Positions 1 through 10,070 of a DNA stretch of 35,697 nt are shown here, piece by piece. The stretch covers positions 3,230,322 through 3,266,018 of the forward strand of contig BFEA01000079.1 of NCBI GenBank assembly GCA_003427395.1. The letters run 5' to 3'. The notes below the pieces were generated by a model. It did not search any database. It saw nothing but the letters and a program-made list of their open reading frames with translations, and was not told the DNA's origin. The position numbers and the translations under genes are program-made. This DNA is from Chara braunii. Its lineage: Eukaryota > Streptophyta > Charophyceae > Charales > Characeae. The stretch's first letter is position 1, and every line of letters starts with the position of its first letter.

Positions 1-22
1 CCCACCAACCAATCAATCAATT

Positions 23-64
<42 letters not shown>

Positions 65-169
65 AATAAAAAATAAAAAAATGAACGAATCTTTCATTAG
101 AACATGAAAATATACAATATTGTGTGTGTGTGGGCCTGTTGGGGATGGGGGGACGACCCCGCCCCCACT

Positions 170-211
<42 letters not shown>

Positions 212-345
212 CGGAAAAAAAAAAAGCAAAATCAAACGAATCTGCCGCTAGAACATGGAAATATACAATCCTACCTATGTGTGTGTGTGTGTGTGCTTCT
301 GGGACCAATCAATCAATCAATCAATCAATCAACGAAAAAATAAAA
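1..345. repeat. Composite repeat of (AATC)n and (TG)n modules
   Basis: Three successive modules have the same order: an (AATC)n tract (10-61, 170-211, 306-331), an A-rich spacer, a conserved non-simple core (about 82-119 and 230-277, both with GAACATG then AAATATACAAT), a (TG)n tract (120-132, 278-294) and a short GC-rich linker. The third module is cut off after its A-rich spacer. The conserved core shows that this is tandem duplication of a compound unit, not chance neighbouring microsatellites. Open frames through it are repeat artefacts. Confidence 0.85.
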
Positions 346-419
346 AAAATAAAAAAGCGTTGTTGTTGTTTTTTTTTATTTTTATTTTTAAATACCTTTA
401 CTCACCCGACCCCGCCTAA

Positions 420-451
<32 letters not shown>

Positions 452-1020
452 GTTCGAGGGGGTTAGGCTGGGGTTGCGCCGCCTCATGGCGTTTCCTGAG
501 TCCTCAACCCCCCTCCCCAATGGTCGCCATGTGGCGTCCGCGGGGTCGGAGGCCTGGCCGCGTCCGCAGATTCGGCCGAGCTGTGCCGCCGCCGACGGAG
601 ATTCATAGATAAAGGTAGCCTGAGCAAACCATTTGGTTTCGCCGGGAGACTGTCGATCTTGAAACTAACTCGCCAACCCAGACATCTAGCATGTAAACTG
701 AAAATTTGAGGGAACTACCTGTCGAAAACAACCTGAATACTGATTCATAACATGTCAGTCGATAACAATAGAGGCATCAGTGGGGTATGTTTGCAATCAG
801 TCTGATGAAACCCGGTGGGGGAGGCATCTGTACTTTAACACTGTAGCTTTGTACACTCGAAGAATCTGGGTCTAGGATCTGAAGGCAGAAGACACCCACA
901 TAGAGAAACTCTTTTTTTTTTTTTTTTTTTTATTAGGTCACAACTGGTTCTACCATCCTGTCCTCGGGTGACGAGGGGTGTTCGTAGAACAGTCCGAAGG
1001 AAGACCAACAGGGGTGTCAA
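346..1020. other. Intergenic: homopolymer tracts and a GC-rich island
   Basis: A T29 run (423-451) borders a GC-rich, CpG-containing stretch at about 455-600. A T20 run lies at 912-931. The small open frames here run through homopolymers or have no recognisable domain. The GC island could be a promoter or first-exon relic, but no exon structure is visible. Confidence 0.6.
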
Positions 1021-1520
1021 CTTCTGTTTTTGAGTGACGGGGTGTCTCAGTGTAGCCAGGTCGAGCTAGGAATATCTTTAGGTTTCGCTTTGATGAAAGA
1101 GCACTGCACACAGTTTTATGTTCAGGTTCGACTATGAGATAGGTCTAATGTTCCCACGAAGTCGCCCTTGAACTCAGTACAATCCGGCCTCTTAAGGGCT
1201 CCCAAAATACTCGTGGAATACATTTTGGAGGGGCACAAAATGTCTTACATAGTCGCTTCTAACCTTTGAGACTGCTCAACATAAAAGGAAAACCAAAAGG
1301 AAAAAATTTTTAAAAAAAAACCTCGCTTGGGCATACTTCCCAGTGTCTGAGTTAGACCAATCAACCTTCGTCAGCGTTTGAAACGTTAATTATGGCTAGT
1401 GTTAATCCCCATCAAGTGGAAACTTAGCAATTAAATAAACGATTTTACTCAACTGTATTTTTCTCCCCCTGCGGCTCATCACTCAGATTCGGCACTCTCA
1501 AAGGACGCACGTAACACCGT

Positions 1521-1554
1521 GTTCGCGTTCGAAGGCGAACGCGAACATGTTCGC
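1521..1554. repeat. GTTCGCG inverted repeat and overlapping palindrome
   Basis: A perfect 11-bp inverted repeat with a 4-nt AAGG loop occupies 1521-1546 (arm GTTCGCGTTCG). It overlaps a perfect 14-bp palindrome GCGAACATGTTCGC at 1541-1554. The core CGAACATGTTCG recurs exactly at 1780-1791, and near matches continue to about 1840. The function is unknown. It could be a foldback or a repeated protein-binding site. Confidence 0.7.
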
Positions 1555-1779
1555 CCAAACACGAACAAGCGCCAAAAACCCTCCGAACGAGAATATTTAA
1601 AAAAAAACAAAAAAAGTTATCAGAAAAATTTGAACCAAATATATATTATATAAAATAATAATACAAGCAACTTTTCCCTTGGTGTCATGTTCAAATTCGT
1701 AACCAATCATGAGTTAAAAATAAAAAACCGATCATTTTTATTTTTATTTTTATTTTACGGGAAAAAATTATGTTCACCC

Positions 1780-1840
1780 GAACATGTTCGCGAGCTGTTC
1801 GTGTGAATGCGCGAACGTGAATGGCTACGAACATGCTCGT
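1780..1840. repeat. Second cluster of GAACATGTTC-type palindromes
   Basis: The palindrome CGAACATGTTCG (1780-1791) repeats the one at 1542-1553. It is followed by GCGAGCTGTTCGTG, GCGCGAACG and CGAACATGCTCG, all built on GAAC/GTTC half-sites. This is a local cluster of the same short words in both orientations, with no coding content recognised. Confidence 0.55.
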
Positions 1841-3480
1841 CGTGCTACGCAGCGGAGGACCAATCTCAATCACTCAGTTAGTGTCAACCTTGTCAGTTGG
1901 CTAGAGCATGGGTTCACAAGTTTACGAGGGAACTCACAGACTAACTCATGCAGCTACACAAGCATCTGTGGGCCATATGATCATTTGCCTGGGTACCTGC
2001 AAACCTGCATGATAGCACGTTCACATGAATGTACGAGTGTATGTGGGCTCATCGGGTTACATGCTCGTACGGTCGCACGAATCCCTACCACGGGGTTTTA
2101 CTAAGCCTTCGAAAAATGGAGAAAGTCGAGACTCCAATAACCCTTATAGTTTCCCTCTCTCTCACTACTCTGGTGCATATAACACAAAAGATAGATCCAT
2201 CCCCCGATTCGCACCGCTAAGATAGAAACATTTTATAGCCCGACGCCCGGTTTTGTTAGGACCAACGTCGTCATCCCCCTCGCTTCATTATCCACATACC
2301 GCCTTCAGAACTGCATCGTCCGGGTGGACAAGACACAATCTACTCGAGAAGGCAATAACCAAGAGATAACAACTAGTAAAGTTTCCCTCAATATGTTGGT
2401 GGCATCAACGCTTCGGTGTACTCTGTCCCTTTTTTTCTTGAAAGTCCGACCTCGACACAAGACGTCTTTTCCCATTAATCACAACCAAAAGAGAGTCCCT
2501 CGACTGAGAAAAACAAACGAGAAAGTTAGCTTTGTTTTTTTTCGCCCTTATTGCCCTCCTCACTGCATAAGGGGTGACCACAAGTAACTGGACAGTAAGT
2601 GGTTCAGGGTAATTAAGGACTCTTAATAATTGGTTCCGCCGCCAATTAACCCAAAGTTGCTTCTTACAGTCACGACAAAATGATACCCTGTACTCGTGCA
2701 ACACGGTGAGGGTGGATAGGGGTATCAAGACCTGATCCGACCCCGGACAGACAACAACAACTTAGGAGTCCCAAAGATCAATATTCATTTTGTTATCGGT
2801 ATCACGGCTTGCACTTCAAACAAAATGCTTATTCGTAGTACAACGTTAACGGTCCTGCACTTCCAGATACTGCAATTATCTGCGGTAGCAAAAATGAAGT
2901 AGTTAATATAGTTAACTCCGAACAGTCTTCGTTACCAAGGTCATACATTATCGAGTGCATCCTTGCATCTTATTCACACCCGGATCTGATCCCCTTTCCC
3001 CAAGATCACACCATAACGCGTGCACTTAGGTCAAACTCTTTTCTCTCAGACCGAGTCCGCACCACAAATGGTTAACAGGTACCCCCACTTTTCACCCCTA
3101 GGGTAACCTTCACCACCCTGAAAAATGCAATGGGGATCATGTTTTTTTGTTTTTTTGGTTGTTTTTTTTTTTTCCCTGCTTTGTTTTTGGTCGAGGTTTG
3201 TATGTGCCAAGTTTGGTGTTTGTTGGGTTCCTGGAGATGGTTGTTTTGGGGAGTGGTGAAAATTGTGAAAACCGACAAATTGAAATGTTCGTGAAATTTC
3301 ATGAAAGTGCACTTTTGGCTTGCTGTTTTATATGTTTTTGATTTTTTCTTTTCATTTTTTTTTTTTACAACAAGTTAGTAAGAAGTGCACTCTATAGATT
3401 GGTGTGAAATATGGTTAAAATGACCCTTTTGTTTTCTTATAAATGGGGGTGAAAATTTGGGGGTCGGTTAACCTTCTGTC

Positions 3481-4317
3481 GTCCGCACAGGGTCAGCTCA
3501 TTGCTACGAGCTCTTGCACGAGAAAGCCACGACGCAGCTATCGCCAACTAAGCCCTCAGTTTATTTAATTTGATGAAGCAAACAACGTTATGTATTACTT
3601 TCAACCCCCATTATTAAAAATCAGCGTGCTAGTGGCTCTTTGTACAGTAGTTAGGCTCACCGATCTACTCGACAAGGCATACTAGGTATTGACCGAAATC
3701 CTAGATTCATGGAGAGAACACTCTCCAGCCTGCGACTAAAAGACACCGTTCAGATCGCAAGGTACTGTCGTGGGACCCGATTCGAGGTAGTCACCAGTTG
3801 GCCTTATCTTACTTCATGCTCGTTGTGATGGTGCTGGATTGACAAACACTAACAGCGGGCACACGGTGATGTCAACCCTCTCCAACGAATTTTCCTCCTT
3901 GTTAATCTCGTCTTTCTTGCTCATGACTCACACTCTCTCCGTGCAACACTTACACAACCACTGCTCCCATTTCCGTGTCCCTTTCTCCCTCTCTCTCTTG
4001 GGCTTGTCTTTTTCTCTTCAGTCGAGGTCGCGATCTTCCCACTCAACCCAGCACAGTCACTGCCCCAGACATCACTCTGCTGGAGGTGGTCCAAGGCAGC
4101 CAGTGTCCCCTCCACGGAATAGCTCCTCACATGTTTTCTCCAGAGGACCCACGTTTTCTCCAGAGGCGACTTCCAGTCGCTCATTTTCCCCCAAGTCCCC
4201 CTTCGAACTGGAGTCGATTAGTACAACTTCACACGATTAATGCAGTGTCACACTCGTTACACACGACCACTCGGGAGCACCCCCATCCCCTACTTGCCTC
4301 GTCGATGCACGAGTGTG
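3481..4317. other. Unassigned region with a Ser-rich open frame
   Basis: A 133-codon plus-strand open frame (3839-4240) is rich in Ser, His and Pro and comes from CT-rich DNA. It has no domain, signal peptide or recognisable family. A short duplication, TTTTCTCCAGAGG, occurs twice near 4134-4167. I do not call a gene here. Confidence 0.45.
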
Positions 4318-5600
4318 GTGGTCCGCCAGGATTAAGACAAAGGGTTGAAGAGGGAGGAGATGGAGATGGAGATGGAGTTGGAAGGGACAGCGCAACTCCG
4401 ACGCGAACTCAACACGCATGTGCTCCAAAAGTGCAAAATGAAGAATGAATGAAAACAGACAACAGTTGGGGTATACCCTCATCAGACTGACTGGACTGGA
4501 CTGGCCTGGCCTAGTACCGACAGTGGTACCCGGTAGGACTGGACTAGAACAGCACACGGCCTGTGGGGTCAAGCCACCGCTTGGTCCTGAGACCTGCAGT
4601 GGATCGCAAGAGCCATAAACACGCTATCCGCCAAAAGCAGCGGAACTTGGCAATAAAGAAAGTTGAGAAATCTAGGATGCGGAGCAAGCTGCATGCGGAG
4701 TCCATGCGATGCAGCCTAAGCTACATAATGTCCAATGAAAAACAAATGTCTTGTATACACATCCTAACTAACAACAAAAAATGAAATGTAGCATGATATA
4801 ATCCTGAAGTCTTGGAAACAATTGCCTCAAAAAGGAAAAGAGAGCAATATGTCACAAGTAATGTCATGTCATTGAACCACTAACAGTGGTGGGATGGTCT
4901 CAGAGGGGGTGAATGCAGCCTAAGAATCAAAACTCCTAAGAGCAGTCACACACAAGGTGGGGTAGGTCATCAGGCTCAAGGTGAGGGAGTGGTAACGATA
5001 CAAAACCAATGACCCTAATAGATAGACCATCAAAGCGGGTAATGCTCTACTAATGGGTAACACCACGCAGGGTCGACCATGAAAGGGGAGTCAAGAATAG
5101 GGTGGACATATACCTAACTAAAGGCATGCAATGGCGGGCACTAGGGTGATGAGGGATGTAGTGGGTGAGGGAAATATGCACACAACTCACCAACTGGGGA
5201 GGGAGCTAGATTTGGGAGCAAGGAAGCCAAGATAACGCTACGATCCCAATGCATGTGCGATACCAAGGGAGAGCCCAGCTCAGAGAGACCCAACTAAGTG
5301 AGAACCATCATGCAACACATGCAAGGGAATATATAGGGTAGGGTGGTGGCATGAGGGAATCACGTCCAAAGCAGTTGAAGCCGATAAGGTAGTTGAAGTC
5401 ATCGAGGTGGTCGATTACGTCATTGAAGTAGGAGTCGAGTCGATGTCGACGCAGAGCCGCAAAACTCTGACATCCTGAAGAAGTTGATAATGGAGTACCT
5501 TGAGGTGTGAGTCAATAGGGGGAAGTAGGTGATCAGAGTGTCAGTCGTTAAGACACCGAGGGTGTCGACGAGTGTGATGTGGACGCGTTGAGGCGTCGGT
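4318..5600 (-). repeat. Element A 3' noncoding region, LTR candidate
   Basis: Sequence 3' of the chromodomain is colinear with 25970-27260 beside element B, including TGGATC..AAGAGCCATAAACAC near 4600 and the CCACTAACAGTGG hairpin near 4880. Its distal part (4318-4600) recurs in the same orientation at about 12005-12293 beyond the leader, as LTRs should. Other parts of 4600-5600 find no partner there, so the LTR call is tentative. Relative to element B, about 70 bp is missing near 4590. Confidence 0.55.
5329..5337 (-). promoter_or_regulatory. Possible TATA box in the LTR candidate
   Basis: The minus strand reads CTATATATT between the chromodomain and the distal LTR-like segment, where a U3 promoter would sit. 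Element B has lost it: the matching stretch near 27000 lacks the TATA core. This is a motif match only. Confidence 0.3.
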
Positions 5601-5639
5601 CTGCTGTTGAAGAACGACCTCGGAGCTAGCGGGCTCGTC

Positions 5640-6182
5640 CTAAGCAATCTCCTCAACCAGAGGAGGAGGAAGAGGGTCAGTCGGTTGAGGAGCGGATGTC
5701 TCATCATGACGAGCACGGTCATATGCACGAACCAACATCCGGGTGTGCTCCAAGTGCTCCAGTGGCTCCCAAGTAGCCTCCTCATCAGGATAGCCCGTCC
5801 AATGCACAAGGTACTCGGTGCGTGGAGAGGTATTGTCGGTAACTCGGCGAGATACGAAGTCGGAAACAACAAACTCCTCGTGCCCGTCCAGCATGATAGG
5901 TGGAGACCGCTCATAAGGACGTCCGGCGAAGCGTTCGGACGGTCTGTGATAAGGACACAGCAAGGAGATGTGGTAAACATCGTGTACTTGAGCCTATCGA
6001 AGGTAATCAGATAGCTTCACACGGAAGCTAACTGGACTAGTGGCAGTGTAAGAACCGAAGGCCTGAGGAATGCAGCATGGACCGAAGAAGCGATGACTGA
6101 ACTTGCGAAGCGTATCCGCTTCGAGTTGCAAGTGGAGTGCGTCGACGAGCACATCGTCACCGACTTTGAATAGATGATTCAT
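5640..6182 (-). pseudogene. Element A integrase C-terminal domain and chromodomain
   Basis: This is the last part of the polyprotein. Codons from 6182 give the integrase C-terminal barrel, with FKVGDDVLV and the RKFSHRFFGP motif, then HDVYHISLL, the usual lead-in to a chromodomain. The chromodomain (about 5882-5720) contains EYLVHWTGYPDEEATWEPLE. The aromatic positions expected to hold methylated histone tails (Y, W, W) are present, so it could once have steered integration to heterochromatin. An in-frame TAG at 5994-5996 separates the two halves; element B has CAG at the matching place (27685-27687). A second TAG at 5640-5642 ends the frame where element B continues with GAG. The open frame starting at 5963 begins with CTG and is not a true gene start. 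Confidence 0.9.
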
Positions 6183-6188
6183 TCTTTA

Positions 6189-6870
6189 TCAATTCGCTCG
6201 TGTGGTCATGCAAGTCCGGGAGTCGGTTGGACTCTCTTGTGCGCGCTTCATAATTGCCGCTATGTGGGCTATCAAGTTGTCAAGCGCAGGACAACGAGTG
6301 TCTGGGCGCAACCACAACAGTCGTAGGAACTCCATGGGTACGTGAGGGTGGTAGTCGAGGTCGCAATAGAATGGTGGCATCCCCGTGGCAGGCAAAACGG
6401 CGTGGTTATACGCAATCTCCGCATGGGCTAAGTGTAAGTCCCACTGATGGTCAACCCTAATAAACTTTCGGACGATATTACGGAGAGTTTTATTGGTAAC
6501 CTAAGTCTGGCCATCCGTCTGAGGGTGGTAAGATGATGAAAGGCGGAGCTGGGATCCGTACACCTCGTGCAGGCGTTGCCATAATGTGTTGCGGATCACG
6601 ATTGGAGATGATGCTCTGAGGTAAGTCGTGATCTCTCACGATCCGATCGAAGACGATGTCGACAACCTCACAAGTGTTAATGCGATAGTGGCACGGGACA
6701 AAACGCGCACACTTCGTGAAGTGATCGACGACGACCAAGATAGTATTATGACCACGCTCAGTGGGTGGAAGAAGAGGACCAATGAAATCCATCGAGATGT
6801 ACTGCCAACGACCCTCAGATATAGGTAGAGGCTGAAGTAACCCATACGGAAGGTGGTTCGCATTCTTCAC
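6189..6870 (-). pseudogene. Element A integrase catalytic core, inactivated
   Basis: Integrase cuts and joins element DNA into the host using a DDE triad. The first Asp is intact, in YISMDFIGPL (codon 6787-6789). The second, expected in the SDRDP motif, reads SNRDP here (AAT, 6601-6603). The Glu after HPQTDGQT is replaced by TAG (6501-6503). A frameshift just after the second Asp moves the reading frame, so the HPQTDGQT motif is out of frame with the first part. Downstream, codons to about 6189 give the PPFYCDLDYHP stretch typical of this region, ending in TGA. Two of three catalytic residues and the frame are lost, so this domain is dead. Confidence 0.92.
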
Positions 6871-6873
6871 CTC

Positions 6874-7300
6874 CTAGAAGGTACGACACTCTTGGATGTA
6901 GGCTTTGACGAAATCCTTGGACTTCGGCAAGATGTATAGGCGGCAAACACGAGCCAACGTTTTGTGGAAACCCATATGACTGGCAGCTGCCTGGTCATGG
7001 TACTCTGCTACAGCCTGGACGCGGAGCTCTCCGGTGGAGGGAACACATATGTGTAGTTCTAGCTGACTAGATTTGTTATGCCAGTACATGAGACCGTTCT
7101 CTCTGAGCGAGTATGAAGGAGCGGTCTTGCCACTCCACAATGTCACGTGGATGACGCGATAATCCAGGCAGTGACGGTACTGAGTGCGATATGCTTCCAT
7201 CACTGACTGATCAATAGTGATGATGGAGATGGCAGCAAGATGGATGGGTTCCTGATTGTGATCAGGACGGCGGTACAAGGCATCGACAACGTGGTTCGTT
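6874..7300 (-). pseudogene. Element A RNase H to integrase linker and H2C2 zinc finger
   Basis: The frame runs from the end of RNase H (YRRPDHNQEP) through a linker to the N-terminal zinc finger of integrase, with its histidines in AEYHDQAAASHMGFHKTLA. The C-x2-C half is damaged. The first Cys remains (TGT, 6886-6888), the second is Phe (TTC, 6877-6879), and the next codon is TAG (6874-6876). Element B has the opposite pattern: first Cys changed to Tyr, second kept, and CAG instead of TAG. The zinc finger normally helps integrase multimerise and hold viral DNA ends. Confidence 0.85.
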
Positions 7301-7850
7301 TCACCCTTGATGGACTAAGTGGTGAAATTGAACTCAGATAAGTCACGCCACCAATATATCTGTCGGGGGGAAAACTTGGGCTTTGTGAGGAAAGTTTGAA
7401 CAATTTAGTTGTCCATGTGCACCGTGAAGGGCGCCCTGTGCAGATAATGATGCAAATGCCGGGTAGCATAAACTATTGCGAGAACCTCACGTTCATCGGC
7501 AGTGTAGTTTATCTCAGAAGGCAGTAGCTGACGGGCGTAGAAAGCGATTAGGCAATCCCCAGCATGAACCTCGACAGTCTCATCCTCCGCGATGGTCGGG
7601 GTGTAAGTAACGGGAGGATTATCAATAGGGAGGGAAGCGGTGGGAGGATAGACGTCAATCGAGAAGCAGTGTCAGCAGGAGAGGAGGGGGCGGGAAGGAG
7701 GAACATGGGGATAAGGTAAATCAGAAGGAGAGGGAAACACCTGAGAAAGTACGACTCATACTTCAAAATCTGACGCATCAGCGGTGACGATGAAGGGACG
7801 GTCAAAATCGGCAACTTGAAGGTGAAGAACCGACGCGCAGGTCACTGCCT
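7300..7850 (-). pseudogene. Element A RNase H domain, fragmented
   Basis: In shifting frames the minus strand gives the usual Ty3/gypsy RNase H landmarks: PFIVTADASDFE near 7760-7805, YTADEREVLAIVYA near 7470-7510, FTVHMDN near 7400-7430 (the DH of the usual TDH reads DN), then a WWRDLSEF motif near 7350. RNase H removes RNA from the RNA:DNA hybrid during reverse transcription. Stops and frameshifts split the domain. The stretch 7345-7361 is the part that element B lacks where the nad5 insert lies. Confidence 0.8.
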
Positions 7851-7949
7851 TCTTGAGGGTGCGAAAGGCGTCCTCGCAGAGGGGTGTCCAAAATGCACGC
7901 GGGTTCTTCCAGAGGAGGGTGGAGGTAAGGACGTAGGAATACCTAGTAT

Positions 7950-8800
7950 CCCTAGACGAAATTACTATAATAACTAGTGAGGCCTAGAAAACTGTGAAGC
8001 TGATTGTCAGATGTGGGGATGGGCCACTCCGCAACAGCACTGATCTTCGTCAGACACATGGTGTCCTAGGAAGTCCACTTTCAAGTTGAGTTGGGCAAAG
8101 TGGTACTTACCGAGCTTGGCATAGAAGTCATGCTTGTGTAAGTGTTGTAGGACATCCGAGAGGTGTCTGAGATGGTCTTCTAAGGTACGACTGTAGACCA
8201 GGATGTCGTCCATGTATACAAGAACCTATTCCTTAAGGATGTCCATGAAGATATCGTTCATCGTCGTGTGGAAGGTGGCAGGTGCATTGGTGAGGCCGAA
8301 TGACATCATCATGAACTCGTAGTGGTTGAAGCGTGACCGAAAGACGGTCTTCAGTTGATCCTCTATGACCACGCGGATTTGGTGGTAACCACTACGAAGA
8401 TCGATTTTCATGAAGAAGCGGTTGTCTGCTTGACGGTCAAACAACTCATCCACGTGAGACATGGGATAACCGTTCTTAACCGTGTAACGGTTACGGCCGC
8501 AGTAATAAATGCAGAGGTGAAGAGTTTCGTCCACTTTTTGTGAGCAAAGAGGACGGGTGCACCCCAATGAGAGTTACTGGGTTTTATGAAACCCAGCCGA
8601 TGGAACTCCTCAAGATGACACTTGAGTTTTGTCAGTGGGACTTAGAGGAACGGTTAAGGCGTGGATGTACAGATTGGAGCTGCAGAGATGGAGGAAGGGT
8701 CAGGGGGATCGACCTCCAAAGAGATGAGCTCAACCTTGGGACAGAGTGGATCATAGCGAAGAACATCCATGACGGTCACTGAGTAGAACGTGATGTGCTC
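7950..8800 (-). pseudogene. Element A reverse transcriptase, fragmented
   Basis: The RT copies element RNA into DNA. Motifs appear in order on the minus strand: FHRLGFIKPS near 8590, FMKIDLRSGYHQIRV (first catalytic Asp, about 8380-8420), MMSFGLTNAPATFH (about 8270-8310), YMDDILVYSRTLEDH with both catalytic Asp (about 8180-8220), and VDFLGHHVS near 8060. An in-frame TAG at 8226-8228 lies just before YMDD. A frameshift near 8050 puts SFLGLTSYY (about 7985-8010) in another frame, and a further shift lies near 7955. Catalytic residues are all present, so decay is by stops and shifts, not active-site substitution. Confidence 0.92.
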
Positions 8801-8848
8801 CTGTGGTATGAAGTGAGCAAACTAACAAGGAGAAGTGAAGGCGACATC

Positions 8849-9223
8849 TCAGTGGGACCCAGAGGAACGAGGGTCCTGGAGAGGTAGGTCGGGAGGGATG
8901 TCGCCCGTGGTTCCAATGAAGGGGACTCGATGGGTCTGACCACACTTCGTTTTGAGAACAAGTGTCTCGATCGCCCATTCGGCCTCTATGCCAGGGAATC
9001 GGCGAGACCAAGGAGTGCCATGGATAAAGTCGTACCCAATCTCCAGCACGGCGAGGTAGGTGGGGAGAGGGGGAGGAGCAGGTCGAGGGAAACGATACTG
9101 CAAGACAGATGTGGGAGAGGCGGTATATAAAAAAGAAGGGTGAGCAACATGTGAAAGATGAGGCTGTCTCAAGGTGAGAATCTCTGCCTGGAGCTGCGCG
9201 TGGCCTGTAAGGTAGCCACTCAC
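8849..9223 (-). pseudogene. Element A protease C-terminal half
   Basis: An open frame gives LEIGYDFIHGTPW (about 9008-9045) followed by an IDW-like region and LVLKTKCGQTHRVPF. This matches the end of a gypsy-type retropepsin, where YDxILGxPW precedes the conserved W. The catalytic D(S/T)G triplet, expected some 80 residues earlier (about 9250-9300), is not recognisable in any frame. The domain sits directly upstream of RT, as expected. The call rests on one motif plus position. Confidence 0.65.
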
Positions 9224-10070
9224 AAGGTGCGCGGGGTGGGAGGTGGAGGAGGCGAGGAGGGTACCATCGAGGGGGGAGGAGTAACGAACTGCAGGGAACC
9301 CTGAGGTGGGATTGAGGAGACGATAGGAGGAGGGAGGACTCCGGTCCGTAGTGTTACGACCGAAGCGGGAAGTTGGGAAGTCATACGGGGATGACTAGAT
9401 GAAATTGTCTGGCCAGATACCGGTATCTCGGAAGCAGCACCGACGGTAGTGGCCAAAGCGGCAGGGGAAGCAGGGTTCGACGGGTGTGCTGCAACAGATG
9501 GTATAGTTTGAGCGGCGATGACACTCACCACGGAGGAGGACGAACCACCACGTCTCTAGAGCCATGGAGAGCCGAACTCTGAACCGGTAGGGGATGGAGT
9601 TTGAGAGTCGTGGGAAGAGCAATGAGGAGAACCCTTGAGGCGGTGAACTTGAAGGGCGAGCGCATTGACTTACCCATCGAGGGGTGCAAGCGCCTCGAGT
9701 CGCGATTGCAAAGGTGCAAAGAGGGACGCAAGAACAGTGCGAAGTTTTATGGGGTCCATAGGGTTGTGACCCTCGACCGTCGGGTGGGCGGGCGCCACGA
9801 CAATCTCCTCAGCTGCAACCCCGTCCATGGGTAGTGGACATATGGGGCTAGACATTGCAGGAGGTAAAGAAAGAGGTGAGGAAAGAGATGGGTTGTGGCG
9901 TGAGGATAAAGGACCATTGGTGAAAGGGAGGGGACCGCGGGAGCGGAGTGGGTAGTCGTGAGTCGGCTCAACCAGCTGGTTAGAGTCTGCTCGCCCCTTA
10001 ACCAGTGGGCCACGCGTGAGATAGTGGGAAAAATCCGGTCGAGGGGAGAGGAGTCGTTCGGGTCCACAGT
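9224..10070 (-). pseudogene. Element A gag remnant
   Basis: Minus-strand frames between the leader and protease give a Pro/Ser-rich mosaic. One piece at 9670-9855 contains MDPIKLRTVLASLFAPLQ, which reads like a helical gag segment. Another at 9747-10067 starts with GTG, not ATG. No CCHC zinc knuckle and no full capsid domain can be seen, and the space from leader to protease (about 0.85 kb) is short for gag, suggesting internal deletion. The identity rests mainly on position. Confidence 0.5.

Larger units (their letters stand above)
1021..3480. other. Unassigned intergenic stretch
   Basis: No open frame in this stretch carries a recognisable domain, and translations read as low-complexity or random protein. 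Besides the inverted repeats listed separately there are short T-rich runs near 3140-3175 and 3350-3367. I see no tRNA or rRNA signature. Confidence 0.5.
4318..10070 (-). mobile_element. Element A: degenerate Ty3/gypsy chromovirus
   Basis: Read on the minus strand, the order is gag remnant, protease, reverse transcriptase, RNase H, integrase, chromodomain, which is the order of Ty3/gypsy (Metaviridae) elements of the chromovirus branch. Family motifs are clear: KIDLRSGYHQIRV and YMDDILVYS in RT, an H2C2 finger and catalytic core in integrase, and a C-terminal chromodomain. The coding body (about 10070-5600) is broken by stops and frameshifts in nearly every domain, so it cannot make a polyprotein. 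From about 7802 to 4318 it is colinear with element B (25970-29695), which supports the inclusion of 3' noncoding sequence. Long terminal repeats could not be delimited confidently. Confidence 0.93.

Noticed and set aside
4563-4784. 73-codon Lys/Ser-rich plus frame
   Set aside because: The corresponding region of element B (26280-26460) aligns but has no open frame, so it is chance within 3' noncoding sequence.
5245-5275. Second primer-binding-site-like TTGGTATC on the minus strand
   Set aside because: It lies 3' of pol, the match to initiator tRNA-Met stops after TGGTATC, and no LTR end adjoins it.
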